Positions 17,966 through 25,926 of a stretch of 52,205 nt of DNA are shown here, one piece after another. The stretch is from Dehalococcoidales bacterium. GTDB taxonomy: Bacteria > Chloroflexota > Dehalococcoidia > Dehalococcoidales > Fen-1064. Within the stretch, counting starts at the first letter, position 1, and each line of letters begins with the position of its first letter. A program made the translations under genes and the position numbers. The DNA lies in assembly GCA_035529395.1 (NCBI GenBank), contig DATKWT010000136.1, positions 1 through 52,205 of the forward strand, in the 5' to 3' direction. The notes below the pieces were generated by a model. It saw only the letters and a program-made list of their open reading frames with translations, was not told the origin of the DNA and made no database searches.

Positions 17966-18535
17966 TTAGCCCACAATTATATCGTCCAGCCGCCGCTTGG
18001 GTACATGGTGCACCTGGTCTTCATCGCGCCAGTAGCGGGCATCGCCGCCCGGCTCCAGGGTCTCCATTACTACACGCTCCTTGGGTTTGCCCAGGGCCAG
18101 CACAAGGAGAATCTCGAATTGCTCCGGGATTTCCATAAGCTTACGCAGTTCGTCACGTTTTACCGAAGCCAGCATACACCCGCCCAGACCTTTGTCCACG
18201 GCACCGAGGAGAATACTCTGCGCGGCTATACCGTGGTCGACGCCGGCGTTCTTACTTATCTCCGTGTCTCCCAGGATGATGATGTAGCCTGAGGGTCGTT
18301 CCCCCTCCGGCGGGCCGGACCAGTCCGGAAGTGCCGCCGCCCATGCCAGAGTGGAGAACACCCGGGCATTTCTCTCCGGAGTGCAGGAAAGGACGTATTT
18401 CAGGGGCTGCCGGTTGGCTCCTGATGCAGAGCACCTCGCCAGGTCGACCAGCTCCTTCAGTGTCTCCTGCTCAATGGGGACATCCTGATAGAAACGCCTG
18501 TAGCTCCGGTTCTTCATTACCAGGTCTCTTATCAT
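17966..18535 (-). CDS. Nitroreductase family protein
   Basis: 189 residues with AAGGAAGGA before the ATG. Nitroreductase/FMN fold: NRSYRRFYQDVPIEQETLKELVDLARCSASGANRQP carries the FMN-phosphate-binding Arg/Ser residues, followed by GIAAQSILLGAVDKGLGGC and LGKPKE near the end. It is the short form common in anaerobes, and would use FMN and NAD(P)H to reduce nitro, quinone or other electrophilic compounds. It sits between the Memo-AMMECR1 gene and the DUF2779 gene on the same strand. Confidence 0.9.
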   Translation of the reverse strand: MIRDLVMKNRSYRRFYQDVPIEQETLKELVDLARCSASGANRQPLKYVLSCTPERNARVFSTLAWAAALPDWSGPPEGERPSGYIIILGDTEISKNAGVDHGIAAQSILLGAVDKGLGGCMLASVKRDELRKLMEIPEQFEILLVLALGKPKERVVMETLEPGGDARYWRDEDQVHHVPKRRLDDIIVG

Positions 18536-18568
18536 ATCAACGTCCTTCCTTATTATTATTAGTGAGAA

Positions 18569-19882
18569 TTACTTGTACCTCTTCACCTCAAAACGGTACA
18601 GATTGACCGCTTCTGCGGGGCCTATGCCCGCCTTCATGCGGCAAATCTCAATCTGCCTCTCCACGCTATCCACTCCTTCAAGGTCGGGTAGCAGCAGGCC
18701 CCGTCGCCAACCGGCCTCAACAATGGCCCCGTAACGTTTCGGGTCAAGCTGGTCGGCCCTGTCGATACCTTCCGGTGTCGTCAGAACATCAACGCTGTAC
18801 TCAAGGCTGTCGAGTTCATCTATGCTGACCGGAAGGAAGCGCGGGTCCCTGGTGGCGGAACTGATGGCGTTGGTGACAACCTCTTCGGCGATATTGTTCT
18901 CCGCCGGTTCAAATGTCCCGATACAGCCACGCAGTTCGTGGTGCATGTGAAGGGACACAAAGACACCGGCCTTCTGCTCCATATCCTGCGTCAGGTTCTC
19001 CGGTCGGAGCCTCTTTCCTTCACGGACATACGTCTCGACGGTCTGTTTGGCCAGTCGCACCAGTGGCGACATTCCGCCGGCTTTGATAATTATCCCGGCG
19101 TATCCAACGACGGCTGAGTAGTCCCCGGTGGTGTCGCCGCTTGTCTGGTATCTGACCAGTTCCGTATCTCCGGCACCCAGTTCTTTAGCAGCGGCAATCA
19201 TGGTGGCCGCCGGTGCGTAAGCACACATCGATATGTTCAGTTCCCGCACCCGCTTCAGCAGTTTCTCTTCGTCCAGCTCCAGTATCGCCTCTATCCCCTC
19301 CCTGTCCTTCCGCTCTGCCGATTGCTGCGGTTCGTAGTGGGTCATGTCACCGGAGGCTATTATAACCACGCCCCTTTCCAGCTCTTTGACTGCCCCGGCC
19401 AGGGCCTGCCCGATTTCCCGGTACGTGTCAACATCAGCGGAAGCAAGAACGATAGGCACAATCCTGACATTCGGCTTGAAATACTGCAGGAAAGGCAACT
19501 GTACTTCAACAGCATGCTCCTGCAGGTGGGCCAGATAGTCCTCCTTCAAAATGCCGGACAGGTTCAGGACTTTTTTACCTAGCTCGGTATCGAGATCGAC
19601 ATCCCCCAGCGGAGTTCTCCATGTCCCCTCCGTCATGATGCTGAAAGGCTCCCCCATCCCGGTGTGACTCGGCCCCATGATAATAAAGGTATCCTTGAAC
19701 CTGACCCGTGATATGGTTGCCCCGGCTACCGTTCCGGAGTACTCGTAACCGGCATGAGGCATCACCACACCGATAACGTCTTCTTTGTCCGCCCTCTCAT
19801 CGACCATACCGCCGATAATCTTCCGCAGCCGGTCAGGGCTGCCGGGATAGAACCGTCCCGCGACCACCGGTTCCCTAATCAT
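18569..19882 (-). CDS. amrB: AmmeMemoRadiSam system protein: Memo (AmrB) fused to AMMECR1 (AmrA)
   Basis: 437 residues from the ATG at 19882 with GAGGAGGTGG upstream. The N-terminal half is Memo: REPVVAGRFYPG, MPHAGYEYSG and GPSHTGMG (the metal-binding-type histidines), ASGDMTHYEP and YAPAATMIAA. The C-terminal half is AMMECR1: VFVSLHMHHELRGCIGTF with the LRGCIGT signature, ATRDPRFLPV and WRRGLLLPDLEGV. In many genomes Memo, AMMECR1 and a radical SAM protein are encoded side by side; here the first two are one chain. The start overlaps the end of the radical SAM gene by 8 bp, so the two are translationally coupled. The reaction is unknown. Confidence 0.92.
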   Translation of the reverse strand: MIREPVVAGRFYPGSPDRLRKIIGGMVDERADKEDVIGVVMPHAGYEYSGTVAGATISRVRFKDTFIIMGPSHTGMGEPFSIMTEGTWRTPLGDVDLDTELGKKVLNLSGILKEDYLAHLQEHAVEVQLPFLQYFKPNVRIVPIVLASADVDTYREIGQALAGAVKELERGVVIIASGDMTHYEPQQSAERKDREGIEAILELDEEKLLKRVRELNISMCAYAPAATMIAAAKELGAGDTELVRYQTSGDTTGDYSAVVGYAGIIIKAGGMSPLVRLAKQTVETYVREGKRLRPENLTQDMEQKAGVFVSLHMHHELRGCIGTFEPAENNIAEEVVTNAISSATRDPRFLPVSIDELDSLEYSVDVLTTPEGIDRADQLDPKRYGAIVEAGWRRGLLLPDLEGVDSVERQIEICRMKAGIGPAEAVNLYRFEVKRYK

Positions 19883-20918
19883 TATGTCCACCTCCTCTAC
19901 CGGGCATCCTGAAGCCAAGCTCCGCCCCGCAGTATCCACACTTCGAGCCGTTCAAGGCTACCACATTGGTCTGGTAACCGGACCTGGCCACAACCAACTT
20001 TCCGCAGGAGTAGCATACCGTGTTCTCACTCTCGTGGCCGGGAACGTTTCCCAGGTAGACAAACCGTAGTCCGGCAGCCCGCCCGATATCACAGGCATGT
20101 TCCAGGGTTGCGATTGGTGTTGAAGGAAGTTCTGTCATCTGGTACTGGGGGTGGAATCTGGTCACATGCCACGGCGTCAGTTCACCCAGGCTATCATATA
20201 TCCACCGGGCGATACCCTGAAGCTGCTCGTCATCGTCATTCAACGTGGGTATGATATTGGTGATAACCTCAACGTGCATGTTCCACTTTGTTTTAGCCCG
20301 CTCGGCGACCTCCAGTATCTCCCGCCAGTGGGTTATCCTGGCCAGTCGGTGGTAGACGGAGTCGGTGAAGCCCTTGACATCCACTCGCCAGGCGTCCAGA
20401 TACGGCCCGATGATGTCCAGCGCTTCCGGTGTAAGGTAGCCATTGGTCACGTAGACCGTATACAGGCCCTTTTCTTTAGCCAGCCGGGCCCCGTCAAGGG
20501 TGTACTCGAACCAGATACTCGGTTCGTTGTAAGTCCAGGTAATACCCTGGCATTTACTACGCTCGGTTAGCTCTATTAGTTGCTCCGGCAGGATTTCCCG
20601 CGCGCCGTATGTTTGGTTATGGTCACGGACGGAAGAAATCTGCCAGTTCTGGCAGCCCCGGCACTGGAAATTACACCCCCAGCCGCCTACCGAGAAAGCA
20701 AGGGTACCGGGGAAGAAGTGAAACAGGGGTTTCTTCTCGATCGGGTCGGCAGCCATGGAAGAGACCCGGGCGTAACTGAGATTCTGCAGGGTGCCGTCCA
20801 CGTTCTGGTACATCCGGCAGACCCCGAACTTACCCGGGTTAATGCTGCAGCGCCACTGGCAGGTACCGCACTTCACCCTGGAACCCGGAAGCTTCTCAAA
20901 GAGCATCGCCTCTGGCAT
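19875..20918 (-). CDS. amrS: AmmeMemoRadiSam system radical SAM enzyme
   Basis: 347 residues from the ATG at 20918 with GGAGGTAGG directly upstream. The radical SAM cluster motif is CNFQCRGC within SVGGWGCNFQCRGCQNW. Before it a Cys-rich segment (CGTCQWRC...GVCRMY) and after the barrel two CxxC pairs (CYSCG, CGYCG) suggest further metal sites. ITWTYNEPSIWFEY and YVTNGYLTPEAL are typical of the AmrS (PflA-like) branch. It would make a 5'-deoxyadenosyl radical. Its usual partners, Memo and AMMECR1, are the next gene as one fusion. Confidence 0.92.
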   Translation of the reverse strand: MPEAMLFEKLPGSRVKCGTCQWRCSINPGKFGVCRMYQNVDGTLQNLSYARVSSMAADPIEKKPLFHFFPGTLAFSVGGWGCNFQCRGCQNWQISSVRDHNQTYGAREILPEQLIELTERSKCQGITWTYNEPSIWFEYTLDGARLAKEKGLYTVYVTNGYLTPEALDIIGPYLDAWRVDVKGFTDSVYHRLARITHWREILEVAERAKTKWNMHVEVITNIIPTLNDDDEQLQGIARWIYDSLGELTPWHVTRFHPQYQMTELPSTPIATLEHACDIGRAAGLRFVYLGNVPGHESENTVCYSCGKLVVARSGYQTNVVALNGSKCGYCGAELGFRMPGRGGGHND

Positions 20919-21045
20919 TCCTACCTCCAGCCACCGACTCGGCACAATTATACCACTAGAATGTTGCTAATAATACTCCGCACGGGCCCACCTTTGGGAG
21001 CGCGCACAACGCTGCAATCCGAGACGCAGCGTCGGCTCGATTCGA

Positions 21046-21796
21046 TCATGGTCGCCAACTGTCATGTGGATGAGGCTCAAAGCGGAATATACCGTTGTTC
21101 AGTTCCCTGTCAGCATCCCTGAGTTCTTCGATCAGATTCTTCCTGGCCTCGGCCATGAAGGGGTTCAGGAGTTGTGTCTCGCGATACGTAACCGGAGAGT
21201 TGCACTTGAGGTGCTCAATCAGCTGCAGCAGGAATGAACCAGCCCGTGATTCTCCCAACAGGATACGCTGCGCGGGTTCCAGGGCCAGTTCGAGAGCGAT
21301 CCCCAAAGTGAGCGGTACCAACGACGGCACCACGCCTATCGTAATCCTCCGGGGTAACAGGCCAGAGTGTGTATCCCTGCTGGTTCAGGTACCCAGAGAT
21401 TCGCTTGTCCGGCTCTCCGATAACGGGGATTTCCCCTTCGTGAAGTTCCGGGAGGCCGAATCGCTGTCTGCGGACTAACGACAATTCACTTTCTGCAGCG
21501 ATTCTAGCAGTGCAGCAATCCATGACAACACAGTGCTCCCGCGAGGACTCATTGATCTGGTCGACCCATAACCGGATCACTTCAACAGGCACCGCCAAGA
21601 AAAGGAAGTCGGCCTCTGAAATGGCTCTGCCAGGGTCGTCTGCTGATGCAGCACCCGCAGTCCTGGCTTCCTCCTCCACATTCCTGGCTGAGAGAACCGC
21701 CACGTCGAAGCCACGCGAGAAGAGTTGGGCAGCACGTTTTCCCATCCGGCCAAAACCGATGATGCACATTTTCTCATTACCAGGCAACCGTACCAC
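21046..21796 (-). pseudogene. tyrA: Prephenate dehydrogenase-like protein, frameshifted
   Basis: One frame from 21796 reads MCIIGFGRMGKRAAQLFSRG (Rossmann fold), ISEADFLFLAVPVEV, VVMDCCTAR and VTPEDYDR. The sense continuation, GVVPSLVPLTLGIALELAL then FLLQLIEHLKCNSPVTYRE, sits in another frame starting near 21333. Together they form a TyrA-like arogenate/prephenate dehydrogenase for tyrosine synthesis. A single-base indel near 21330 explains the break. It may be a recent mutation or a sequencing error, since both halves are otherwise well preserved. A GTG at 21796 and an ATG at 21769 are both possible starts. Confidence 0.8.
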
Positions 21797-21915
21797 CCCC
21801 TTTCACACAATTACCCCTGAACTTGATGGACAGACATGACCTATTATAGTGCATGGCTCGCCAACAGATAAACTATTACGAATGCAAAAAGCATGCCTTT
21901 ATAACCATAAATCTA

Positions 21916-21945
21916 TTGACAAACAGATACCCCCCTTGTTAAAAT
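21916..21945 (+). promoter_or_regulatory. Promoter of the pantothenate operon
   Basis: TTGACA (21916-21921), an 18-bp spacer and TAAAAT (21940-21945) preceded by TG one base away (extended -10). It precedes the leader RNA and the DUF2520-panDBC genes, with a predicted transcription start near 21952. Confidence 0.75.
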
Positions 21946-21951
21946 CCAATT

Positions 21952-22104
21952 GCTGGGGGGATGCGGGCCATCGACAATGCGGTGAGTCCACTAATAAGAA
22001 TCCCCGGTAATGTAGCTGGTCGCTTGGATCGGATACGACCGAGACGGCAGGAATATCGGTGATACACGAATGCCTTCTCTGGTTGTACCGGAGAGGGCAT
22101 TTTT
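21952..22104 (+). ncRNA. Structured 5' leader of the pantothenate operon (candidate pan-type cis-regulatory RNA)
   Basis: About 150 nt lie between the promoter and a terminator hairpin that precedes the first gene. GGGGAT near 21957-21961 can pair with ATCCCC near 22000, and GGTCG/CGACC forms a second helix around 22018-22040. Chloroflexota are among the groups in which the pan RNA motif is known upstream of panB/panC/panD genes, and this leader is in that position. I cannot confirm the motif without a covariance-model search. Confidence 0.55.
22070..22104 (+). terminator. Intrinsic terminator in the pan leader
   Basis: ATGCCTTCTCTGG (22070-22082) pairs with CCGGAGAGGGCAT (22088-22100) over 13 bp including two G-U pairs, loop TTGTA, followed by TTTT. 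It stands 29 bp before the ATG of the first gene, so it must be bypassed for expression. This placement indicates transcription attenuation. Confidence 0.8.
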
Positions 22105-22132
22105 ACTGGGAACGGAGCGGAGGAAGACAGCC

Positions 22133-23008
22133 ATGCTGAAGCTGGGTTTCATCGGGGCGGGAACTGTGGGCACGGCACTGGCGAGAAGATTGAGCGAGAG
22201 GCAATATCCCGTTGTCGCTGTCTTCAGCCGCACCCCGGACTCCACAAACAGGCTTGCCCGGGCAGTAGACGGTTGTCAGGTAGTTGAGAGTGGTCAGGCG
22301 GTGGCTGACGTCGCTGAGCTTATCTTCATCACCACGCCCGATGATGCCGTCGGTCCGGTGGTAGCCGGAATAGAGTGGCATCCCGGCCAGAGCGTGGTCC
22401 ACTGCAGCGGCGCTGACTCTGTGGACACGCTGGAGACGGCCAGGAAACAGGGTGCCGGTGTCGGTGCTTTTCACCCCTTGCAGACCTTTGCCAGCGTGGA
22501 GCAGGCCATCAGTAATATAGCCGGTTCTACTTTTGCCCTCGAAGCTGGGGAACCCCTGCTGAGCACGCTCAAGGAACTGGCCCATGCCCTGGACGGACAT
22601 CCCATAGAGCTAAGACCGGGAGCCAAAGTGCTCTATCACGCCGCCGCCGTTATTGCCTGCAACTACATGGTGACCCTGGTCAAGCTGGCTACCGACCTGT
22701 GGCAGACCTTCGACGTAGCACCGGATGAGGCTACACAGGCGCTGCTCCCACTGTTGCGGGGGACCATTGCCAATATCGACCGCGTAGGGATACCGCAGGG
22801 CCTGACCGGACCTATTGCCCGTGGCGATACCGGTACTATCAGGAAACACCTGGAGGCCCTGGAGAAAGCGGCTCCCGCCGTGCTTTCCACATACTGCGAC
22901 CTCGGCCGCCAGACCGTTCCTATCGCCCTGGCTAAAGGTAAAATAGACAATAAACAAGCTGAAGAGCTACTGGCTCTTCTCAAGGACAATCCTTCGGGAA
23001 AAGATTAG
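22133..23008 (+). CDS. Rossmann-fold/DUF2520 oxidoreductase, candidate ketopantoate reductase
   Basis: 291 residues from the ATG at 22133 with GGAGGAAG upstream. The N-terminal Rossmann fold carries GAGTVG (8-13), then IFITTPDDAV. The second domain is DUF2520 with HCSGADSVDTL, GAGVGAFHPLQTFA, YHAAAVIACNYMVTLV and GLTGPIARGDTGTI. DUF2520 proteins resemble ketopantoate reductases in overall fold. Its place as first gene of an operon with panD, panB and panC, without a recognisable panE, suggests that it reduces 2-dehydropantoate to pantoate with NAD(P)H. The role is inferred from context; the fold assignment is firm. Confidence 0.85.
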   Translation: MLKLGFIGAGTVGTALARRLSERQYPVVAVFSRTPDSTNRLARAVDGCQVVESGQAVADVAELIFITTPDDAVGPVVAGIEWHPGQSVVHCSGADSVDTLETARKQGAGVGAFHPLQTFASVEQAISNIAGSTFALEAGEPLLSTLKELAHALDGHPIELRPGAKVLYHAAAVIACNYMVTLVKLATDLWQTFDVAPDEATQALLPLLRGTIANIDRVGIPQGLTGPIARGDTGTIRKHLEALEKAAPAVLSTYCDLGRQTVPIALAKGKIDNKQAEELLALLKDNPSGKD

Positions 23009-23016
23009 AAGACCGG

Positions 23017-23478
23017 ATGAAGGAGGCAAATAGAACATTGAAATACAGGACATTACTTCCCCTGGTTGTACTGTCAATTGTCGGAACGCTGCTGACAGGA
23101 TGCGGTGGGACACCCAGTCCACCGGTGGGCAGCATAAAACACCTTCAGGAACTGACACAGGTTGGTCAGACTTTCGACCAGTTCCAGGAGTTAATGACAG
23201 ACGCACTGAAGGACAGAATGACAATATATCCGGCGCAGGATATCGCGAAACAGGAGAGTGGCAACTGGACATTCAAGGCCAAGGAGGGTGGTAGCCCCGG
23301 GGACACCGATGCACCCTGCCTGGCCATCGTAATCGAGCCGGACCCCGGTGACAACATGTACTTCGCGGTCTTTCTCAAGGACAGACAGATTATTGCCGTG
23401 GAATGGTTCGATTATGCAGGGGCATTCGTAATAAATACGGTGCTTGGTAATCTGCTGGACCTGGGGGGAACTGAATAG
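23017..23478 (+). CDS. Hypothetical lipoprotein within the pantothenate operon
   Basis: 153 residues. The N-terminus has a basic start, a hydrophobic stretch ([11 protein letters not shown]) and a lipobox LLTGC, so it is an exported, lipid-anchored protein. The mature part (EQ-rich helix near [16 protein letters not shown], then [21 protein letters not shown]) matches no family I recognise. AAGGAGG falls just after the ATG at 23017, so a TTG at 23038 (MKYRTLLP) may be the real start. It is 8 bp after the DUF2520 gene and 58 bp before panD, and thus cotranscribed. Confidence 0.7.
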   Translation: MKEANRTLKYRTLLPLVVLSIVGTLLTGCGGTPSPPVGSIKHLQELTQVGQTFDQFQELMTDALKDRMTIYPAQDIAKQESGNWTFKAKEGGSPGDTDAPCLAIVIEPDPGDNMYFAVFLKDRQIIAVEWFDYAGAFVINTVLGNLLDLGGTE

Positions 23479-23536
23479 TCTGACTGGCCGTTTTAGACCA
23501 GGCCGGTTCACACTATCCACAAGGAGTATAAGCCTG

Positions 23537-23908
23537 ATGCGCTTCATGCTTAAGAGCAAGATTCACCGGGCCCGGGTAACCGGTGCCGACATCAACTACG
23601 AAGGCAGTATCACCATTGACCGCAAGCTCATGCAAGAGACGGATATCCTGCCTTATGAGCAGGTCCATGTGCTGGATATCAATAACGGTTCTCGCCTGGT
23701 AACCTACGCTATCGAGGGTGGTGAAGGTGAAATATGCCTTAATGGAGCAGCGGCCAGACTGGTCTCAATCGGAGACCTGGTTATCATCCTCTCCTACTGC
23801 CAGGTCAGTGATGAAGATATCCCGGACTTCGAGCCCAGGCTGGTTTTTGTTAATGCTGATAACGTCAGTATGTCAGTTGGACGCCTCGCCGAGACTGCGC
23901 CCGTCTAA
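23537..23908 (+). CDS. panD: Aspartate 1-decarboxylase
   Basis: 123 residues from the ATG at 23537 with AAGGAG upstream. Pyruvoyl-dependent Pan[26 protein letters not shown] contains the Gly23-Ser24 self-cleavage site that yields the pyruvoyl group, Tyr and Lys residues of the active site, and [14 protein letters not shown] and [19 protein letters not shown]. It makes beta-alanine from aspartate for condensation with pantoate. It precedes panB by 11 bp. Confidence 0.95.
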   Translation: MRFMLKSKIHRARVTGADINYEGSITIDRKLMQETDILPYEQVHVLDINNGSRLVTYAIEGGEGEICLNGAAARLVSIGDLVIILSYCQVSDEDIPDFEPRLVFVNADNVSMSVGRLAETAPV

Positions 23909-23919
23909 GGAGGAGGACA

Positions 23920-24753
23920 ATGCGTATAACAATCAATGACATCAGGGAACTGAAGGAAAAGGGTGAGATAATCACCATGGTCACGGCCTACGACTACTCG
24001 ACCGCCAAGATTGTAGACCAGGTGGGAATACCACTCATCCTGGTAGGAGACAGTCTTGGCATGGTGGTGCTGGGCTACGAGTCTACCATCCCGGTGACGC
24101 TGGACGTTATGCTGCATCACACCAAGGCGGTAGTCAGGGGCACCGAGCGGGCACTGGTGGTTGGTGACATGCCCTTCATGACCTATCACACCAGCCCCGA
24201 GGACGCAATGAGGAATGCGGCACGCTTCATACAGGAGGCTGGTGCCCAGGCAGTCAAGCTGGAAGGTGGAGTTACCGTCGCCGATAAAGTGAAGCGCATC
24301 GTGGAGTGCGGTATCCCGGTGATGGGCCACATCGGGCTTACGCCACAGTCCATCAATCAGTTCGGCGGGCACAAGGCCCAGGGGAAGACCCCGGAAGCCG
24401 CGGTAAAGATACTCGAAGACGCCAGGGCCCTTGAAGAAGCCGGTGCATTTGCCGTGGTACTGGAGACAGTCCCGGCCCAGCTGGCAAGCCTGATAACGGA
24501 GAAAATCAGCATCCCTACCATCGGCATCGGCGCCGGGCCTGGCTGCAGTGGCCAGGTGCAGGTCATCAACGACCTGCTGGGTTCGTACACGGACTTCGTC
24601 CCGCGGCACGCCAAGCAGTATGCCAAGCTGGCTGATATAATCTCCGGTGCGCTCACCGAATATTACAACGAGGTGCGCGCCGGCACTTTTCCCACGAAAA
24701 AGCACGGCTCCTCCATAGACGAAAGTGTACTGGCAGAGCTCAAGGCAAAGTAG
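23920..24753 (+). CDS. panB: 3-methyl-2-oxobutanoate hydroxymethyltransferase
   Basis: 277 residues, AAGGAGGAGG before the ATG. PanB features: MVTAYDYSTAKIVDQVGIP, LVGDSLGMVVLGYESTIPVT (metal-binding Asp and neighbouring substrate residues), ARFIQEAGAQAVKLEGG, PVMGHIGLTPQS and VVLETVPAQLASLIT. It transfers a hydroxymethyl group from methylene-tetrahydrofolate to 2-oxoisovalerate, giving ketopantoate. It is in one operon with the candidate ketopantoate reductase, panD and panC. Confidence 0.97.
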   Translation: MRITINDIRELKEKGEIITMVTAYDYSTAKIVDQVGIPLILVGDSLGMVVLGYESTIPVTLDVMLHHTKAVVRGTERALVVGDMPFMTYHTSPEDAMRNAARFIQEAGAQAVKLEGGVTVADKVKRIVECGIPVMGHIGLTPQSINQFGGHKAQGKTPEAAVKILEDARALEEAGAFAVVLETVPAQLASLITEKISIPTIGIGAGPGCSGQVQVINDLLGSYTDFVPRHAKQYAKLADIISGALTEYYNEVRAGTFPTKKHGSSIDESVLAELKAK

Positions 24754-24892
24754 GAAGACCAATCGGTATCCTTTGACCAAAGGCCTTAACCGGAGGGTGG
24801 TTATGAGCATCGTACAGGGGAAACAGACTGGTGCGTCGACACTATGGTCTGGTCACGCTTCCAGAGATAATAGCGAGAAGAAGGGTCCTGAC

Positions 24893-25732
24893 ATGAAGGT
24901 CATCGAGACGGTGGACGAAATGAGAAGGTTACGCCGTACCCTGGCCGAGCCAGTCGGCTTTGTACCGACCATGGGCTATCTTCACGAAGGTCACCTTTCC
25001 CTGGTGAAACGGGCCCGTGAGGTCAATGCAACCGTTGTGGTCAGCATATTCGTGAATCCCACCCAGTTCGGTCCCTGCGAAGACCTTGAAGATTACCCGC
25101 GTGACATCCAGCGTGACCTGGCAATGCTGGAGGAACTGGATACGGATGTTGTCTTCATGCCGTCGCCGGACGAGGTCTACCCACCGCAGTTCAACACATG
25201 GGTAGAGGTTACCAGGCTGACGGAACGACTCGAAGGAGCCGCCCGACCGACCCACTTCCGGGGTGTCACCACCGTAGTCGCCAAGCTGTTCAACATCGTA
25301 CAGCCAACCCGTGCCTACTTCGGGCAGAAGGACGCCCAGCAGGCTATCGTTATCCAGAAAATGGCAACTGACCTCAATATGGACCTTGATGTCATTGTCT
25401 GCCCTACAATCCGGGAACACGATGGCCTGGCAATGAGCAGTCGGAATATTTATCTCACCCCGGAACAGCGCCGGTCGGCGGTAGTACTATCGCAATCGCT
25501 CAAGCTGGCCGAGCGACTATGGGCAGACGGCGATCGTAATGCCGAGCGTATCCGCGGCGAGATGCGGCAACTAATTGAGCAGCAGCCGGAGGGGCAGATC
25601 GACTACCTCAGTGTAGCTGACACACTGACACTTGAAGAACTGGACACAATCACATCTACAGCCCTGGTGTCACTGGCGGTCAGATTCGGCAAGACCCGGC
25701 TGCTTGACAACGTGGTGCTGAGACCCGACTAG
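24893..25732 (+). CDS. panC: Pantothenate synthetase
   Basis: 279 residues from the ATG at 24893. Signatures: FVPTMGYLHEGHLSLV (nucleotide-binding HIGH-like), SIFVNPTQFGP, GVTTVVAKLFNIVQP, YFGQKDAQQ and DGLAMSSRNIYLT. It joins pantoate and beta-alanine with ATP. A second in-frame ATG at 24803 has a good GGAGGG site and would add 30 residues without family similarity. The chosen start matches the family N-terminus (MKVIETVDEM) and has a weaker AGAAGGG site. It is the last gene of the pan operon. Confidence 0.96.
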   Translation: MKVIETVDEMRRLRRTLAEPVGFVPTMGYLHEGHLSLVKRAREVNATVVVSIFVNPTQFGPCEDLEDYPRDIQRDLAMLEELDTDVVFMPSPDEVYPPQFNTWVEVTRLTERLEGAARPTHFRGVTTVVAKLFNIVQPTRAYFGQKDAQQAIVIQKMATDLNMDLDVIVCPTIREHDGLAMSSRNIYLTPEQRRSAVVLSQSLKLAERLWADGDRNAERIRGEMRQLIEQQPEGQIDYLSVADTLTLEELDTITSTALVSLAVRFGKTRLLDNVVLRPD

Positions 25733-25792
25733 TGCCCAGTTACCGAAATACCAGCTAGTATGTTCCATGGGGTGAGACCCTTAGGCTTCGGC

Positions 25793-25867
25793 CTGCTGGC
25801 TTTGCCAGCAGATAATCTCAGGGTGACACGCCGTTGATATGTCATTCTTGAGCGAAGCGAAGAATCT
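25793..25867. repeat. Hairpin and dispersed-repeat fragment after panC
   Basis: CTGCTGGC (25793-25800) and GCCAGCAG (25804-25811) form a perfect 8-bp hairpin without a T tract. At 25841-25867 GTCATTCTTGAGCGAAGCGA and AGAATCT resemble a dispersed repeat family that is common between bacterial genes and is related in form to the element at 16340. The 190-bp gap between panC and miaA holds no gene. Confidence 0.5.
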
Positions 25868-25926
25868 AAATGTTGCGCGTATTTCTGCAACTGAGTACTA
25901 TTGTAATGGTATCCTGTCCCTAATAT

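Noticed and set aside
23905-24810. 301-codon minus-strand open frame
   Set aside because: Antisense to panB, which is certain. The sequence has low-complexity, non-protein-like composition.
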